36,069 nt of DNA from Omnitrophica bacterium GWA2_41_15 (GTDB lineage Bacteria; Omnitrophota; Gorgyraeia; Gygaellales; Profunditerraquicolaceae): positions 2,948-39,016 of the forward strand of contig CAKKQB010000038.1 in assembly GCA_919901915.1 (NCBI GenBank). Reading direction: 5' to 3'. This document shows, one piece after another, positions 19,016-26,945 of this stretch. How positions within the stretch are numbered: position 1 is the first letter of the stretch; the number at the start of each line of letters is the position of its first letter. The position numbers and the translations under genes were made by a program. The notes beneath the pieces were generated by a model. The model did not search any database, was not told where the DNA came from, and worked only from the letters and a program-made list of their open reading frames with translations.

Positions 19016-20572
19016 ATGTTGGCAAAGGTTTTTAGTTTTGGTTTGTTAGGTATTGAAGCGTATCCTATTGAAATTGAAGTGGATGTGTCAAGCGGATTAC
19101 CCGCGGTAACATTGGTTGGTTTGGCCAATACTGCTATAAAGGAAAGTAGGGAAAGGGTTAAATCCGCGATTAAGAATTCAGGTTTTAAGTGGCCGGCAGA
19201 AAGAATTACTATTAGTCTTGCTCCTTCTGATATCAAAAAAGAGGGCACAGGGTTTGATTTGGCCATTGCCTTAGGGGTTCTTTCCGCTACAGAACAGTTG
19301 GACAAAGAAAGATTAAAGGATTATTTTATTTTGGGTGAATTGTCTTTAGATGGAGCGCTAAGGCCTATTCATGGAATTTTACCAATCAGCATGGCTATAG
19401 TTAAAAATAAAATTAGGAATTTTATTATTCCGATTCAGAACGCGAAGGAAGCGGCAATTGTTTCAGGTATTTGTGTCTGGCCGTTAAAGACCTTAAGGGA
19501 GGTTGTAGAGTTTTTACACAATCCAGATATCTTAAAGCCTTTTAAGTTGGACATGGAAAGTATGCTTAAAGAAAATTCGCATTATTATGTGGATTTTTCA
19601 GAAGTCAAGGGGCAGTATTTTGCCAAGCGCGCTTTAGAGGTTGCGGTTAGCGGAGGCCATAATATTGCTATGATTGGCCCTCCTGGAAGCGGAAAAACTA
19701 TGCTTGCCAAAAGAATTCATACAATTATGCCGGATTTAACAATAGAGGAAGCGCTGGAAATAACCAAGATTCATTCAATAGCAGGAACTCTTCCGTTTAA
19801 AGAAGGGATAGTTGCTACAAGGCCGTTTCGCAGCCCGCACCATACCACATCAGACGTGGCTTTGGTTGGCGGCGGCTCAATACCTCAACCCGGAGAGATA
19901 AGTCTCGCGCATCAGGGCGTTTTATTTTTAGATGAACTACCGCAATTTAGCCGTAATTGTTTAGAGGCGCTTAGACAGCCTTTAGAAGATGGCTCTATCC
20001 GTGTCTGTCGCGTAAACAGGTCTTTTACCTTTCCCGCTTCCTTTATGTTTGTCTGCGCGATGAACCCTTGTCCGTGTGGTTATTTTACTGACTCGCGTAA
20101 AGCCTGCCGATGTAATACTACTAAGATTGCTAATTATATGGGTAAGATTTCCGGGCCATTATTAGACAGGATTGATATCCATATTGAGCTTCCCGCGGTT
20201 AAATATAATGAGCTTACTGATACAAAAGATGCTGAGCCGTCAATAGTAATCAAGGCGCGCGTAGAAAAAGCGCGGTTAATTCAAAGAAAGCGTTTTTCCG
20301 TCGAAGGCGGATTCGCTTGCGGCGGAAAATCAAGGCTTATATTTTACAACGCGCAGATGGATTCAAGGTTAATTAAAAAATACTGCAATTTAAACGGTGA
20401 AGCTAAAAAATTGCTTAAGATGGCTATAACGGAGTTAGGATTGTCAGCCAGGGCATATGATAAAATCTTAAAAATATCAAGGACTATCGTGGATTTGGCT
20501 GGAAGCGAAGTTATTCTTGCTGAGCATATTTCCGAAGCGATACAATATCGTTCCTTGGATAAAAATTTTTAA
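19016..20572 (+). CDS. comM: ComM/YifB-family AAA+ ATPase (Mg-chelatase-like)
   Basis: A 518-residue protein of the ComM family, a hexameric helicase that promotes branch migration during natural transformation in Gram-negative bacteria. An N-terminal ChlI-like domain (ATLVGLANTAIKESRERVKSA-type) spans about 1-170. The AAA+ core has Walker A GPPGSGKT (221-228) and Walker B VLFLDELPQF, followed by CAMNPCPCGYF and a Cys-rich turn SRKACRC. The C-terminal LSARAYDKILKISRTIVDL is the family ending. Residues about 427-438 (FSVEGGFACGGK) are an in-frame hairpin insertion. GGAGG lies 7 bases before the ATG. Full transformation capability cannot be judged from this gene alone. Confidence 0.94.
   Translation: MLAKVFSFGLLGIEAYPIEIEVDVSSGLPAVTLVGLANTAIKESRERVKSAIKNSGFKWPAERITISLAPSDIKKEGTGFDLAIALGVLSATEQLDKERLKDYFILGELSLDGALRPIHGILPISMAIVKNKIRNFIIPIQNAKEAAIVSGICVWPLKTLREVVEFLHNPDILKPFKLDMESMLKENSHYYVDFSEVKGQYFAKRALEVAVSGGHNIAMIGPPGSGKTMLAKRIHTIMPDLTIEEALEITKIHSIAGTLPFKEGIVATRPFRSPHHTTSDVALVGGGSIPQPGEISLAHQGVLFLDELPQFSRNCLEALRQPLEDGSIRVCRVNRSFTFPASFMFVCAMNPCPCGYFTDSRKACRCNTTKIANYMGKISGPLLDRIDIHIELPAVKYNELTDTKDAEPSIVIKARVEKARLIQRKRFSVEGGFACGGKSRLIFYNAQMDSRLIKKYCNLNGEAKKLLKMAITELGLSARAYDKILKISRTIVDLAGSEVILAEHISEAIQYRSLDKNF
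20294..20329. repeat. In-frame 36-base hairpin insertion in comM
   Basis: The arm ttttccgtcgaaggcg, the loop gatt and the arm cgcttgcggcggaaaa match in 13 of 16 pairs. The 36 bases encode 12 residues placed where ComM relatives pass directly from the RxRF motif to NAQM. It is not obviously the same family as the dnaA/xseA repeat. Confidence 0.65.
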
Positions 20573-20592
20573 TATAGTTTTCGTTGGGGAAA

Positions 20593-21009
20593 TTATTGCA
20601 TTTTGTGGAATATCGCAAAAAAAGAATATGAGCCGAGTTCACGGTTGTCCACGTCTACGTAGAAACAATATTCCCCGGATATTTTAATGGGTATGAGTAA
20701 ATCAAAAAGTATATTGTGGTATCCTTTTTTTTGGCTTATAGGCGCTTGAAAGTTAGATTTAAGTTCAGGAAGTATTTTTTTTCCATCAATATCCATTAAT
20801 ACGATTTCTAAACTATGCGATTTGCCCATTTCGGTCATCTCTAATTCGACAGTAGCAATAAGCGTTATTTTAATGGGAGGTAAATTTTCAGTAGTTGTAT
20901 TTTGAGGAATAGTAAAATTGAATACATTAACTCCTCCGCGAAGGACTGAAAAAGTACCATCGGGAGCTATGGTTGCCGCTTCACATAAAAATAGATTTTT
21001 GAGTATCAT
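20593..21009 (-). CDS. DUF6941-like protein of unknown function
   Basis: A 138-residue protein, mostly beta strand, beginning MILKNLFLCEAATIAPDGTF followed by SVLRGGVNVF. This N-terminal pattern, an LLC-D-type strand followed by a G-F-S turn, resembles the DUF6941 family. No signal peptide or catalytic motif is visible. The start codon directly follows the folE stop (TAAATG), so it is co-expressed with folE. It converges on comM with a 20-base gap. Function is unknown and I do not assign one. Confidence 0.7.
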   Translation of the reverse strand: MILKNLFLCEAATIAPDGTFSVLRGGVNVFNFTIPQNTTTENLPPIKITLIATVELEMTEMGKSHSLEIVLMDIDGKKILPELKSNFQAPISQKKGYHNILFDLLIPIKISGEYCFYVDVDNRELGSYSFFAIFHKMQ

Positions 21010-21567
21010 TTAACCTTTCATTAAGGCCAATGTTTCTGCGCGTGTTTTTTCGTCTTCTTTAAATATGCCTCTGACTGCTGAAGTTATGGTTAATATCCCT
21101 GGTTTTTTTACGCCCCTGAAAGACATGCAAAGATGCTCAGCCTCAATAACGACCATAACGCCTAAAGGGCGCAGTTTAGACATAATAATTTCGGCAATCT
21201 GGGTGGTTAGCCGTTCTTGAACCTGGGGTCGTTTACTTAAGATGTCTACAACTCTGGCTAATTTACTTAATCCCGTGACACGGCCGCCCCCGGGAATGTA
21301 AGCGACGTGCGCCTTGCCTACAAAGGGGAGAAGGTGGTGCTCACATGTTGAATGCAGGGGAATTCCTTTTAAAAGAACTATTTCGTTATGTTTTTGATCC
21401 AGGACAACTTCTAATTCTTTTTTGGGATCTTGTTTTATACCGGAAAAGATTTCTTCATACATTTCAGCCACGCGCGCGGGTGTTTCTAAGAGGTCTTTTC
21501 TTTTAGGGTCCTCGCCAATTGCCCTTAATATTTCTCTGATTGCTTTTTCGATTTTCTTTTTATCCAT
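21010..21567 (-). CDS. folE: GTP cyclohydrolase I
   Basis: Turns GTP into 7,8-dihydroneopterin triphosphate, the entry step to folate (and to queuosine through QueD). 185 residues. Zinc ligands are C75 and H78 in [10 protein letters not shown] and C147 in [28 protein letters not shown] and RPQVQERLT are family signatures. The start is the ATG at 21567, preceded by GGGGAGG at 5 bases, better than the in-frame start 10 codons upstream. mnmE is 14 bases upstream and folC just before that, so folate genes cluster here with a tRNA-modification gene. Confidence 0.97.
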   Translation of the reverse strand: MDKKKIEKAIREILRAIGEDPKRKDLLETPARVAEMYEEIFSGIKQDPKKELEVVLDQKHNEIVLLKGIPLHSTCEHHLLPFVGKAHVAYIPGGGRVTGLSKLARVVDILSKRPQVQERLTTQIAEIIMSKLRPLGVMVVIEAEHLCMSFRGVKKPGILTITSAVRGIFKEDEKTRAETLALMKG

Positions 21568-21581
21568 AACTGCCTCCCCAT

Positions 21582-22952
21582 TTATTTGCCGATACAAAAT
21601 TCCGCGAATATTTTATCCAGTAAATCTTCAGAAAATTTTTTGCCTAGAATAGTATCAAGGTGTTCGATTGTTTCTTTTAGGTCTTGCGCAATGAATTCTA
21701 TGGATAATTTATTATCTAACGAATTAAGCGCTTGCACAACTAGTTTTTGCGTTTTTTTTAAGGCTTCAATATGCCGAAGATTGCTGACTACCGCTGATTC
21801 AGGAGATAAAACCCTTCCTTTGTAAACCAAATCCGCGATTGAATCTTCAAGCAAATTTATATTTTTGTTTTTTTTTGCTGAAATAGAGATTATGTTTTTA
21901 AATCTTTTTTTAATTTTATCCCCTTCGATTTTTTGTTTAAGGTCAATTTTATTTATAACTGCAAGGACAGTTTTTTTCTTTAGTTTATTAATAAGAATTA
22001 CGTCATCTTTTGACAGTTTCTTGCTGCCGTCAAATAGAAGAATTATTAAATCCGCTAAATCAATCTGTTTTTTTGAGCGTGCTACCGCGTGTTTTTCAAT
22101 CAAATCGCGCGGCTCCAAAATACCGGCAGTATCCACGATCCTTACAGGGATACCTTTTATATCAATTATTTCTTCAATTGTATCGCGCGTAGTGCCGGGG
22201 ATAGGAGTAACAATGGAGCGCTCCTGTTTAAGCAAGGCATTTAATAATGAGGATTTTCCTACATTGGGTTTTCCGCAGATTACCGCGTGAAGGCCCTCCC
22301 GAATCACTCTTCCATATCTTGCGGCTTCTATGGTGTCTTTTAGTTCACGGTGGATTTTATTTAGTTTTTCTGAAGCCTCTTTTAAGTTAATTAAACCGAT
22401 TTCTTCTTCGGGAAAATCTATGTTTGCCTCTAAAGGAGCAATTATTTCCAAAAGTATATTTCTTAAATTATTTATTTTTTCAGATAGCGCTCCTTTTAAT
22501 TGCTGGAGCCCTATTTTTAAAGCCGAATCTGTTTTTGCCCGGATAGTATCTAAGACCGCTTCTGCCTGACTAAGGTCTATCCTTCCGTTTAAAAATGCCC
22601 GTTTGGTAAATTCACCGGCTTGAGCTAAGCGGCCGCCGTTTTCTAAAACTAGATCCAAAACTGCCCGCGTTGCCACGATTCCGCCGTGGCAGTTTATTTC
22701 CACAACATCTTCTTTGGTATAACTTTTAGGCGCGCACATAACAGTTAATATAACTTCATCAATAATATCTGTTTGCCGGCTAACTATCCAGCCATAATGC
22801 ATCGTATACGTCTTAAAATCCGAGGGTTTGCCGCCGTTCTTAGCCAGAAATATTTTATCAGCGATAAGAAGCGCGTTTTTGCCGCTGATGCGCACTATCC
22901 CAATGCCAGATTCACCAATAGTCGTAGCAATGGCAGTAATTGTGTCGTTCAT
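21582..22952 (-). CDS. mnmE: tRNA modification GTPase MnmE
   Basis: With MnmG it makes the (carboxymethyl)aminomethyl modification on uridine 34 of certain tRNAs. The N-terminal tetrahydrofolate-binding domain begins [24 protein letters not shown]. The G domain has [15 protein letters not shown] (G1), DTAG (G3) and NKID (G4). The C-terminus ends CIGK, the catalytic Cys motif of the family. The start is the ATG at 22952 because it gives the canonical MnDTI start. A further ATG five codons upstream (22967) would overlap folC. 456 aa, the normal length. Its folate need fits the folate-gene neighbours. Confidence 0.96.
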   Translation of the reverse strand: MNDTITAIATTIGESGIGIVRISGKNALLIADKIFLAKNGGKPSDFKTYTMHYGWIVSRQTDIIDEVILTVMCAPKSYTKEDVVEINCHGGIVATRAVLDLVLENGGRLAQAGEFTKRAFLNGRIDLSQAEAVLDTIRAKTDSALKIGLQQLKGALSEKINNLRNILLEIIAPLEANIDFPEEEIGLINLKEASEKLNKIHRELKDTIEAARYGRVIREGLHAVICGKPNVGKSSLLNALLKQERSIVTPIPGTTRDTIEEIIDIKGIPVRIVDTAGILEPRDLIEKHAVARSKKQIDLADLIILLFDGSKKLSKDDVILINKLKKKTVLAVINKIDLKQKIEGDKIKKRFKNIISISAKKNKNINLLEDSIADLVYKGRVLSPESAVVSNLRHIEALKKTQKLVVQALNSLDNKLSIEFIAQDLKETIEHLDTILGKKFSEDLLDKIFAEFCIGK

Positions 22953-22954
22953 GC

Positions 22955-24370
22955 TTAGATTGTGCATACGTTTCTCGCTTCACCCACTACAAATAACGAG
23001 CCTGTAATCAAAATTAAGTCTTTGGGGTTGGCTTTTTGTTGGGCTAGTTTTACTGCTTCTTTTATATTTTTTGTTTTAATAATTTGCTTTTCGGACTCAG
23101 GTTTCTGGTTTCTTATAATTGACTCAATAAAATTCGGTTCGGTTGCCCGCGGATTGTTGGCCTTGGTTAAGATAATTTCGTCCGTTGTATCATATATTTC
23201 ATTGCATATTCCTTTTATATCTTTATCGTTGGAGATGCCCAAGACAAGAATTAGTTTCTTGTATCGGAAATTTTCTCTTACTGTTTCTTTTAGTATCTTC
23301 ATTGAGGCAACATTCTGCGCGCCGTCTAAAACTACCAAAGGATTTTTGGAAATAGTCTCACACCTGCCCGGCCAGAGGGTATTGTAAAGGCCTTTTCTTA
23401 TGGAATCAATGCTGATATTTATATCGTAATCGCGTAAGGCCTCGACAACGCCTATTGCCACTGATGCGTTTAGCAATTGATGTCCGCCAAGCAGTTTTAT
23501 TTTTAAATTTGGATAATTACTAAGCAGGCCCTTAATCCTAAACTGGCAACTGGTAATTGGCAGCTGACAGCTGACGGCTGACAGCTGACGGCTACACAAT
23601 ATATCTTTACCCACTTCGTATAATTTCGCGCCTACCTTTTTGCATTTATTTTGAATAACCTCCCGTGCTTCTTTTTCTTGCGGCGCGGTAATTACGATTG
23701 GCTGACAGCTGACAGCTGACAGCTGACAGCTTTTTTTTATTATTCCCGCTTTCTCCGTCGCGATTTTTCTTAAAGTATTGCCCAATTTGCGCGTATGTTC
23801 ATAACTTATAGGAGTCATAGCCGCGATTAAAGGCTCAACCACGTTGGTAGCATCTAATCTGCCGCCCAAACCTGTTTCTAAAACCGCGAAATCAACTTTT
23901 TGCTCTTTAAAATAAATAAAGGCCAGCGCGGTATAAACTTCAAAAAAACTAAGCGGACCGTATTTTGAGATACTATTGAATTTTTCTATTTCGGGCTTTA
24001 GCCGCTGTATTAAATCACAAAGCCCATTTTTAGAAATCATCCCTTCGAATTCAGATCGTATAGCGTTTAGCGTATAGCGCTTAGAAGATAATATGCGAAT
24101 TCTTTCTCTAAAGTCTGAAAGATGCGGCGAAGTGTATAAACCCACTTTATATCCTGCTTCTTTTAATATGTAAGCAATAAACGCGCAGGTTGAGCCTTTG
24201 CCTTTTGTTCCGGCGATATGGATACATTTTAGTGTATCGTGAGGGTTGCCCATTGTCTGTAAGAAATTTTTCATCCGCTCTAATTTTAGGGATTCTTTAT
24301 AGGGCCAGACAGAGATTTTTTCGTAGTTAATAAAGCTTTCCAGGTATTGAATAGTTTCTGGGTAGGTCAT
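22955..24370 (-). CDS. folC: Folylpolyglutamate synthase / dihydrofolate synthase carrying repeat insertions
   Basis: Adds glutamate to dihydropteroate or folates. 471 residues, longer than the usual 420-440. The ATP-binding loop GTKGKGSTCAFIA and the TSPHLSDFRERIRI, FAVLETGLGGRLDATNVV and EKAGIIK motifs are present. Three period-7 DNA arrays lie in frame: around residues 96-105 (SSKRYTLNAI), 214-224 (SCQLSAVSCQ) and 259-277 (RQLSAVSCQ plus LPITSCQ). These sit in loop regions and account for the extra length. The start is the ATG at 24370. Codons upstream of it lie in a mobile-like element. The C-terminal ligase domain looks intact (VLDGAQNVASM), so the protein is probably functional. Confidence 0.93.
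   Translation of the reverse strand: MTYPETIQYLESFINYEKISVWPYKESLKLERMKNFLQTMGNPHDTLKCIHIAGTKGKGSTCAFIAYILKEAGYKVGLYTSPHLSDFRERIRILSSKRYTLNAIRSEFEGMISKNGLCDLIQRLKPEIEKFNSISKYGPLSFFEVYTALAFIYFKEQKVDFAVLETGLGGRLDATNVVEPLIAAMTPISYEHTRKLGNTLRKIATEKAGIIKKSCQLSAVSCQPIVITAPQEKEAREVIQNKCKKVGAKLYEVGKDILCSRQLSAVSCQLPITSCQFRIKGLLSNYPNLKIKLLGGHQLLNASVAIGVVEALRDYDINISIDSIRKGLYNTLWPGRCETISKNPLVVLDGAQNVASMKILKETVRENFRYKKLILVLGISNDKDIKGICNEIYDTTDEIILTKANNPRATEPNFIESIIRNQKPESEKQIIKTKNIKEAVKLAQQKANPKDLILITGSLFVVGEARNVCTI
23541..23596. repeat. Degenerate heptamer array within folC (eight units)
   Basis: Eight 7-base units in phase, aactggc, aactggt, aattggc, agctgac, agctgac, ggctgac, agctgac and ggctaca. Because three units equal seven codons, the encoded peptide repeats every seven residues (QLSAVSC). 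Confidence 0.9.
23700..23730. repeat. Heptamer array within folC (four units plus three bases)
   Basis: Units ggctgac, agctgac, agctgac, agctgac, then agc. It uses the same word as the array 104 bases away, in the same orientation, and again encodes QLSAVSCQ. Confidence 0.92.
24054..24084. repeat. Heptamer array of tagcgta type within folC
   Basis: Units tagcgtt, tagcgta and tagcgct with flanking partial units. It is the same word as the rny-ymdB palindrome at 14464. It encodes a basic stretch in the N-terminal domain of FolC. Confidence 0.85.
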
Positions 24371-24382
24371 TGTTCCATTAAT

Positions 24383-24563
24383 GGGGCTGTTGCGAAATAC
24401 ATTAAAATCGTCATACCGGCGAAAGGTCGAGCCCAGTTGGGCTCTGACACTTCCTCGGGCATTTCGCCCTCGGTCGCCGGTATCCATAAGCCTATTGAAA
24501 TCAAAGAGTTCTGGATTCCGGCTTTCGCCGGAATGACGAAAAATGGCATTTCGCAATAGTCCC
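24383..24563. repeat. MITE-like element C with a nested palindrome
   Basis: The ends are GGGGCTGTTGCGAAATAC (24383-24400) and, in inverse, GGGACTATTGCGAAATGCC (24545-24563). Within it are two facing units of the cgtcattccggcgaaagccgg type. The left unit is split: ataccggcgaaagg and tcgccggtatcc flank 24427-24473, which carries the same repeat word as xseA 18579-18605. The element occupies nearly the whole folC-purH gap and ends 13 bases from the folC start codon. Confidence 0.8.
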
Positions 24564-24572
24564 TTAACCCGT

Positions 24573-26111
24573 TTAATGTTTGAAGTGTCTTATTCCCGTC
24601 GTGATCATCGCGATTTTATATTTATCGCAAGCCTTGATTATTTCTTCATCGGAAATTGAGCCGCCGGGTTGGATTATGGCTTTGATACCTGCCTTAGCGG
24701 CTTCTTTTATCGCGTCGGGTTTGGGAAAGAACGCGTCGGAGGCCATGCAGGAATTAATACTTAGTTTCCCTGCTTTTTTTCGGGCGAGCATTACAGAATC
24801 AACTCTGGACATTTGTCCCGCTCCAATACCTACGGTCTGGGCGCCGCGGGTAAGAATTATAGCATTAGACTTGGCATGCTTTGCTACCTTGAAACCAAAG
24901 ATAAGGCTTTTGATTTCTTTTTTTGAAGGTTTTTTTTTGGTAACAATTTTTAAATTATTTTCTTCTAAGGTGGTTAAATCTTTATCTTGCAAAAGCATCC
25001 CGCCGCTTACGCGTTTAAATTCGGGCTCATTTATTTGTCCAAAGTCCCCCAGTTCTAATAAACGCAGGTTCTTTCTATTTTTAAATAAATCCAAGGCTTC
25101 TTTATCAAAGCCCGGAGCAATGATGCATTCTAAAAATCCACTTTTTGCGATTGCCCGCGCGGTTTTAATATCCATTGCTCTGTTTAATGCTATGATTCCG
25201 CCAAACGCGGAAAGTGGATCGCATTTCCACGCGGCCAGGTAAGCTTTATTTAAAACCCCTGCTTCAGCTGCCCCGCAGGGATTATTATGTTTTACAATCA
25301 CCGCCGCCGGATCTTTGAATTCTTTAACCAATTCAAGGGCGGAGTTTAAATCTAAAATATTATTAAATGATAATTCTTTTCCCCGCAGTTGTTTTAAATT
25401 TATTAAGCCGCCTTGTTTGCCATTTTCTTTGTAAAATGCCGCTTTCTGATGTGGATTCTCTCCGTAACGCAAATCCTGTATCTTAGCAAATTCTAAAACT
25501 AAATTTTCCGCAAACTCTGTTCTCTGTTTTTTTAAATATTCATTTATCGCCTTGTCGTACTGACTGGTATGTTCAAATACCTCAATAGCTAAATCCCGCG
25601 CTAATTCTTCTGACAAGGCGCCGTTATTTTTTCTTAGCTCCGCGATAATTTCCGAATAGCGATTGGTATTACAGATAGCTGCTATAGACCGGTGGTTTTT
25701 GGCGGCAGAGCGCAACATTGAAGGTCCGCCGATATCTATGTTTTCAATAACCTCTTCCATGGTAACGCCTGGTTTTTGCGTTGTTTCTTTGAAAGGATAA
25801 AGGTTTACTACTACCATATCTATAAGTCCGATATTGTTTTTTCGTAGTGTTTCCATATGGGCACTATTTTTTCTTAAAGCCAATAATCCAGCGTGTATCT
25901 TTGGATGTAGTGTTTTTACTCTTCCATCGAGCATTTCCGGAAAACCGGTGTAAACGGACACTTCTTTTACCGCGATATTATTATTCCGCAGTAATTTTGC
26001 CGTGCCTCCGGTGGAAAGGATTTCAACCCCAAACTTATTTAATTCCCTAACCAGTTCCAAGATTCCTGTTTTATTTGAAACACTAATTAACGCGCGTTTA
26101 ATTTTTATCAT
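24573..26111 (-). CDS. purH: Bifunctional AICAR transformylase / IMP cyclohydrolase
   Basis: Catalyses the last two steps of de novo purine synthesis using 10-formyl-THF. 512 residues. The cyclohydrolase (MGS-like) domain begins RALISVSNKTGILELV and includes ISTGGTAK-type LSTGGTAKLL and DGRVKTLHPKIHAGLL. The transformylase domain contains RYGENPHQKAAF, KHNNPCGAA (Lys-His active site) and SDAFFPKPD. The C-terminus TTGIRHFKH is the family ending. It fits the neighbouring folate genes. The ychF-like gene lies 9 bases upstream. Confidence 0.97.
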   Translation of the reverse strand: MIKIKRALISVSNKTGILELVRELNKFGVEILSTGGTAKLLRNNNIAVKEVSVYTGFPEMLDGRVKTLHPKIHAGLLALRKNSAHMETLRKNNIGLIDMVVVNLYPFKETTQKPGVTMEEVIENIDIGGPSMLRSAAKNHRSIAAICNTNRYSEIIAELRKNNGALSEELARDLAIEVFEHTSQYDKAINEYLKKQRTEFAENLVLEFAKIQDLRYGENPHQKAAFYKENGKQGGLINLKQLRGKELSFNNILDLNSALELVKEFKDPAAVIVKHNNPCGAAEAGVLNKAYLAAWKCDPLSAFGGIIALNRAMDIKTARAIAKSGFLECIIAPGFDKEALDLFKNRKNLRLLELGDFGQINEPEFKRVSGGMLLQDKDLTTLEENNLKIVTKKKPSKKEIKSLIFGFKVAKHAKSNAIILTRGAQTVGIGAGQMSRVDSVMLARKKAGKLSINSCMASDAFFPKPDAIKEAAKAGIKAIIQPGGSISDEEIIKACDKYKIAMITTGIRHFKH

Positions 26112-26120
26112 TGGATTGCT

Positions 26121-26822
26121 TTATTTACTAAAACGGAAATTAACTAAATCCGTATCTTGCATTATATAATCTTTTTGCTCCAGGCGTAATTTTCCCTGTT
26201 GTTTGGCGTTGGTTTCCCCGCCCGCTTGAATAAAATCGGAAAAACTGATAATTTCCGCGCGGATAAAACCTTTTTGAATGTCAGAGTGTATTGTTCCGGC
26301 TGCTTCCCACGCGGTCGTTCCTTGCTTGATCAGCCACGCGCGCGTTTCTTTTTCTCCGGCAGTGAAAAAACTGATAAAGCCGCTTTCTTTAAGCGCCGTG
26401 AATAACAGGGTATTCGGGTTATCTAATTCTTGCGCGGGGGCAACTACAATCGGTTTATTTGTAAGAAGACCGTATCCAGACATTAGCTGTTTTTCTTCAG
26501 GGCTTAAATCCGCGTTAAAAATAAAAACCTCTTTTTCTAAAAGAGCCTTTAATTTATTCAGTAATGTTTTTTCTTGTTCTTCTTCAGCGCGGCCCAATCG
26601 TGTTTCTATGAATTCTAAATCTTTTAAGATTAAATCTTGTTGTGAATCATTCGATACCAATATCGCGTCCGCTTCTGTGGCAGTGTCTTGGCCTGTCAGT
26701 TCGACTTGGACATAGGTTTTCTTTTTAGCTTTTGCTAAGTCAGCTACTTGATCGAGGCGCTGATCTTTAATATTCTGTTTGCCGAGGGGTATTTGAGAGA
26801 TGGAATGCAGAGATATTTTCAT
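26121..26822 (-). CDS. YchF/OLA1-like protein lacking the GTPase core
   Basis: A 233-residue relative of the YchF (Obg-family) ATPases. The C-terminal TGS-like domain is clear: TAWEAAGTIHSDIQKGFIRAEII, then SFSDF, AGGETNAKQQGKLRLEQKDY and ending DTDLVNFRFSK. The N-terminus starts MKISL like YchF but jumps directly to PLGKQNIKDQRLDQVADLAK, so the P-loop (normally GxPNVGKST) and switch region are missing. The NxxE-type base-recognition motif after the LSPEEKQLMSGYGLLTNKP segment is replaced by VVAPAQELD. It therefore should not bind nucleotide in the usual way. The start is the ATG at 26822. GGAGG is 12 bases upstream, rather far. Confidence 0.85.
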   Translation of the reverse strand: MKISLHSISQIPLGKQNIKDQRLDQVADLAKAKKKTYVQVELTGQDTATEADAILVSNDSQQDLILKDLEFIETRLGRAEEEQEKTLLNKLKALLEKEVFIFNADLSPEEKQLMSGYGLLTNKPIVVAPAQELDNPNTLLFTALKESGFISFFTAGEKETRAWLIKQGTTAWEAAGTIHSDIQKGFIRAEIISFSDFIQAGGETNAKQQGKLRLEQKDYIMQDTDLVNFRFSK

Positions 26823-26945
26823 TTTAGGTAATATCCTCCAATTATTAATGCTTGGGTTATTAATATTGAACCGCACATAATGCCGGAGGCAGTTTTACGC
26901 GGAGACTGTTCGTGATAAGAAAAAGTATAGGATAACGAAACAAAA

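Noticed and set aside
23541-23730. CRISPR array suggested by repeated words
   Set aside because: The repeats are 7-base tandem units without spacers and lie in frame in folC. There are no cas genes nearby.
22955-24370. folC as a pseudogene because of repeat insertions
   Set aside because: The frame is open throughout and all catalytic motifs before, between and after the insertions are intact.
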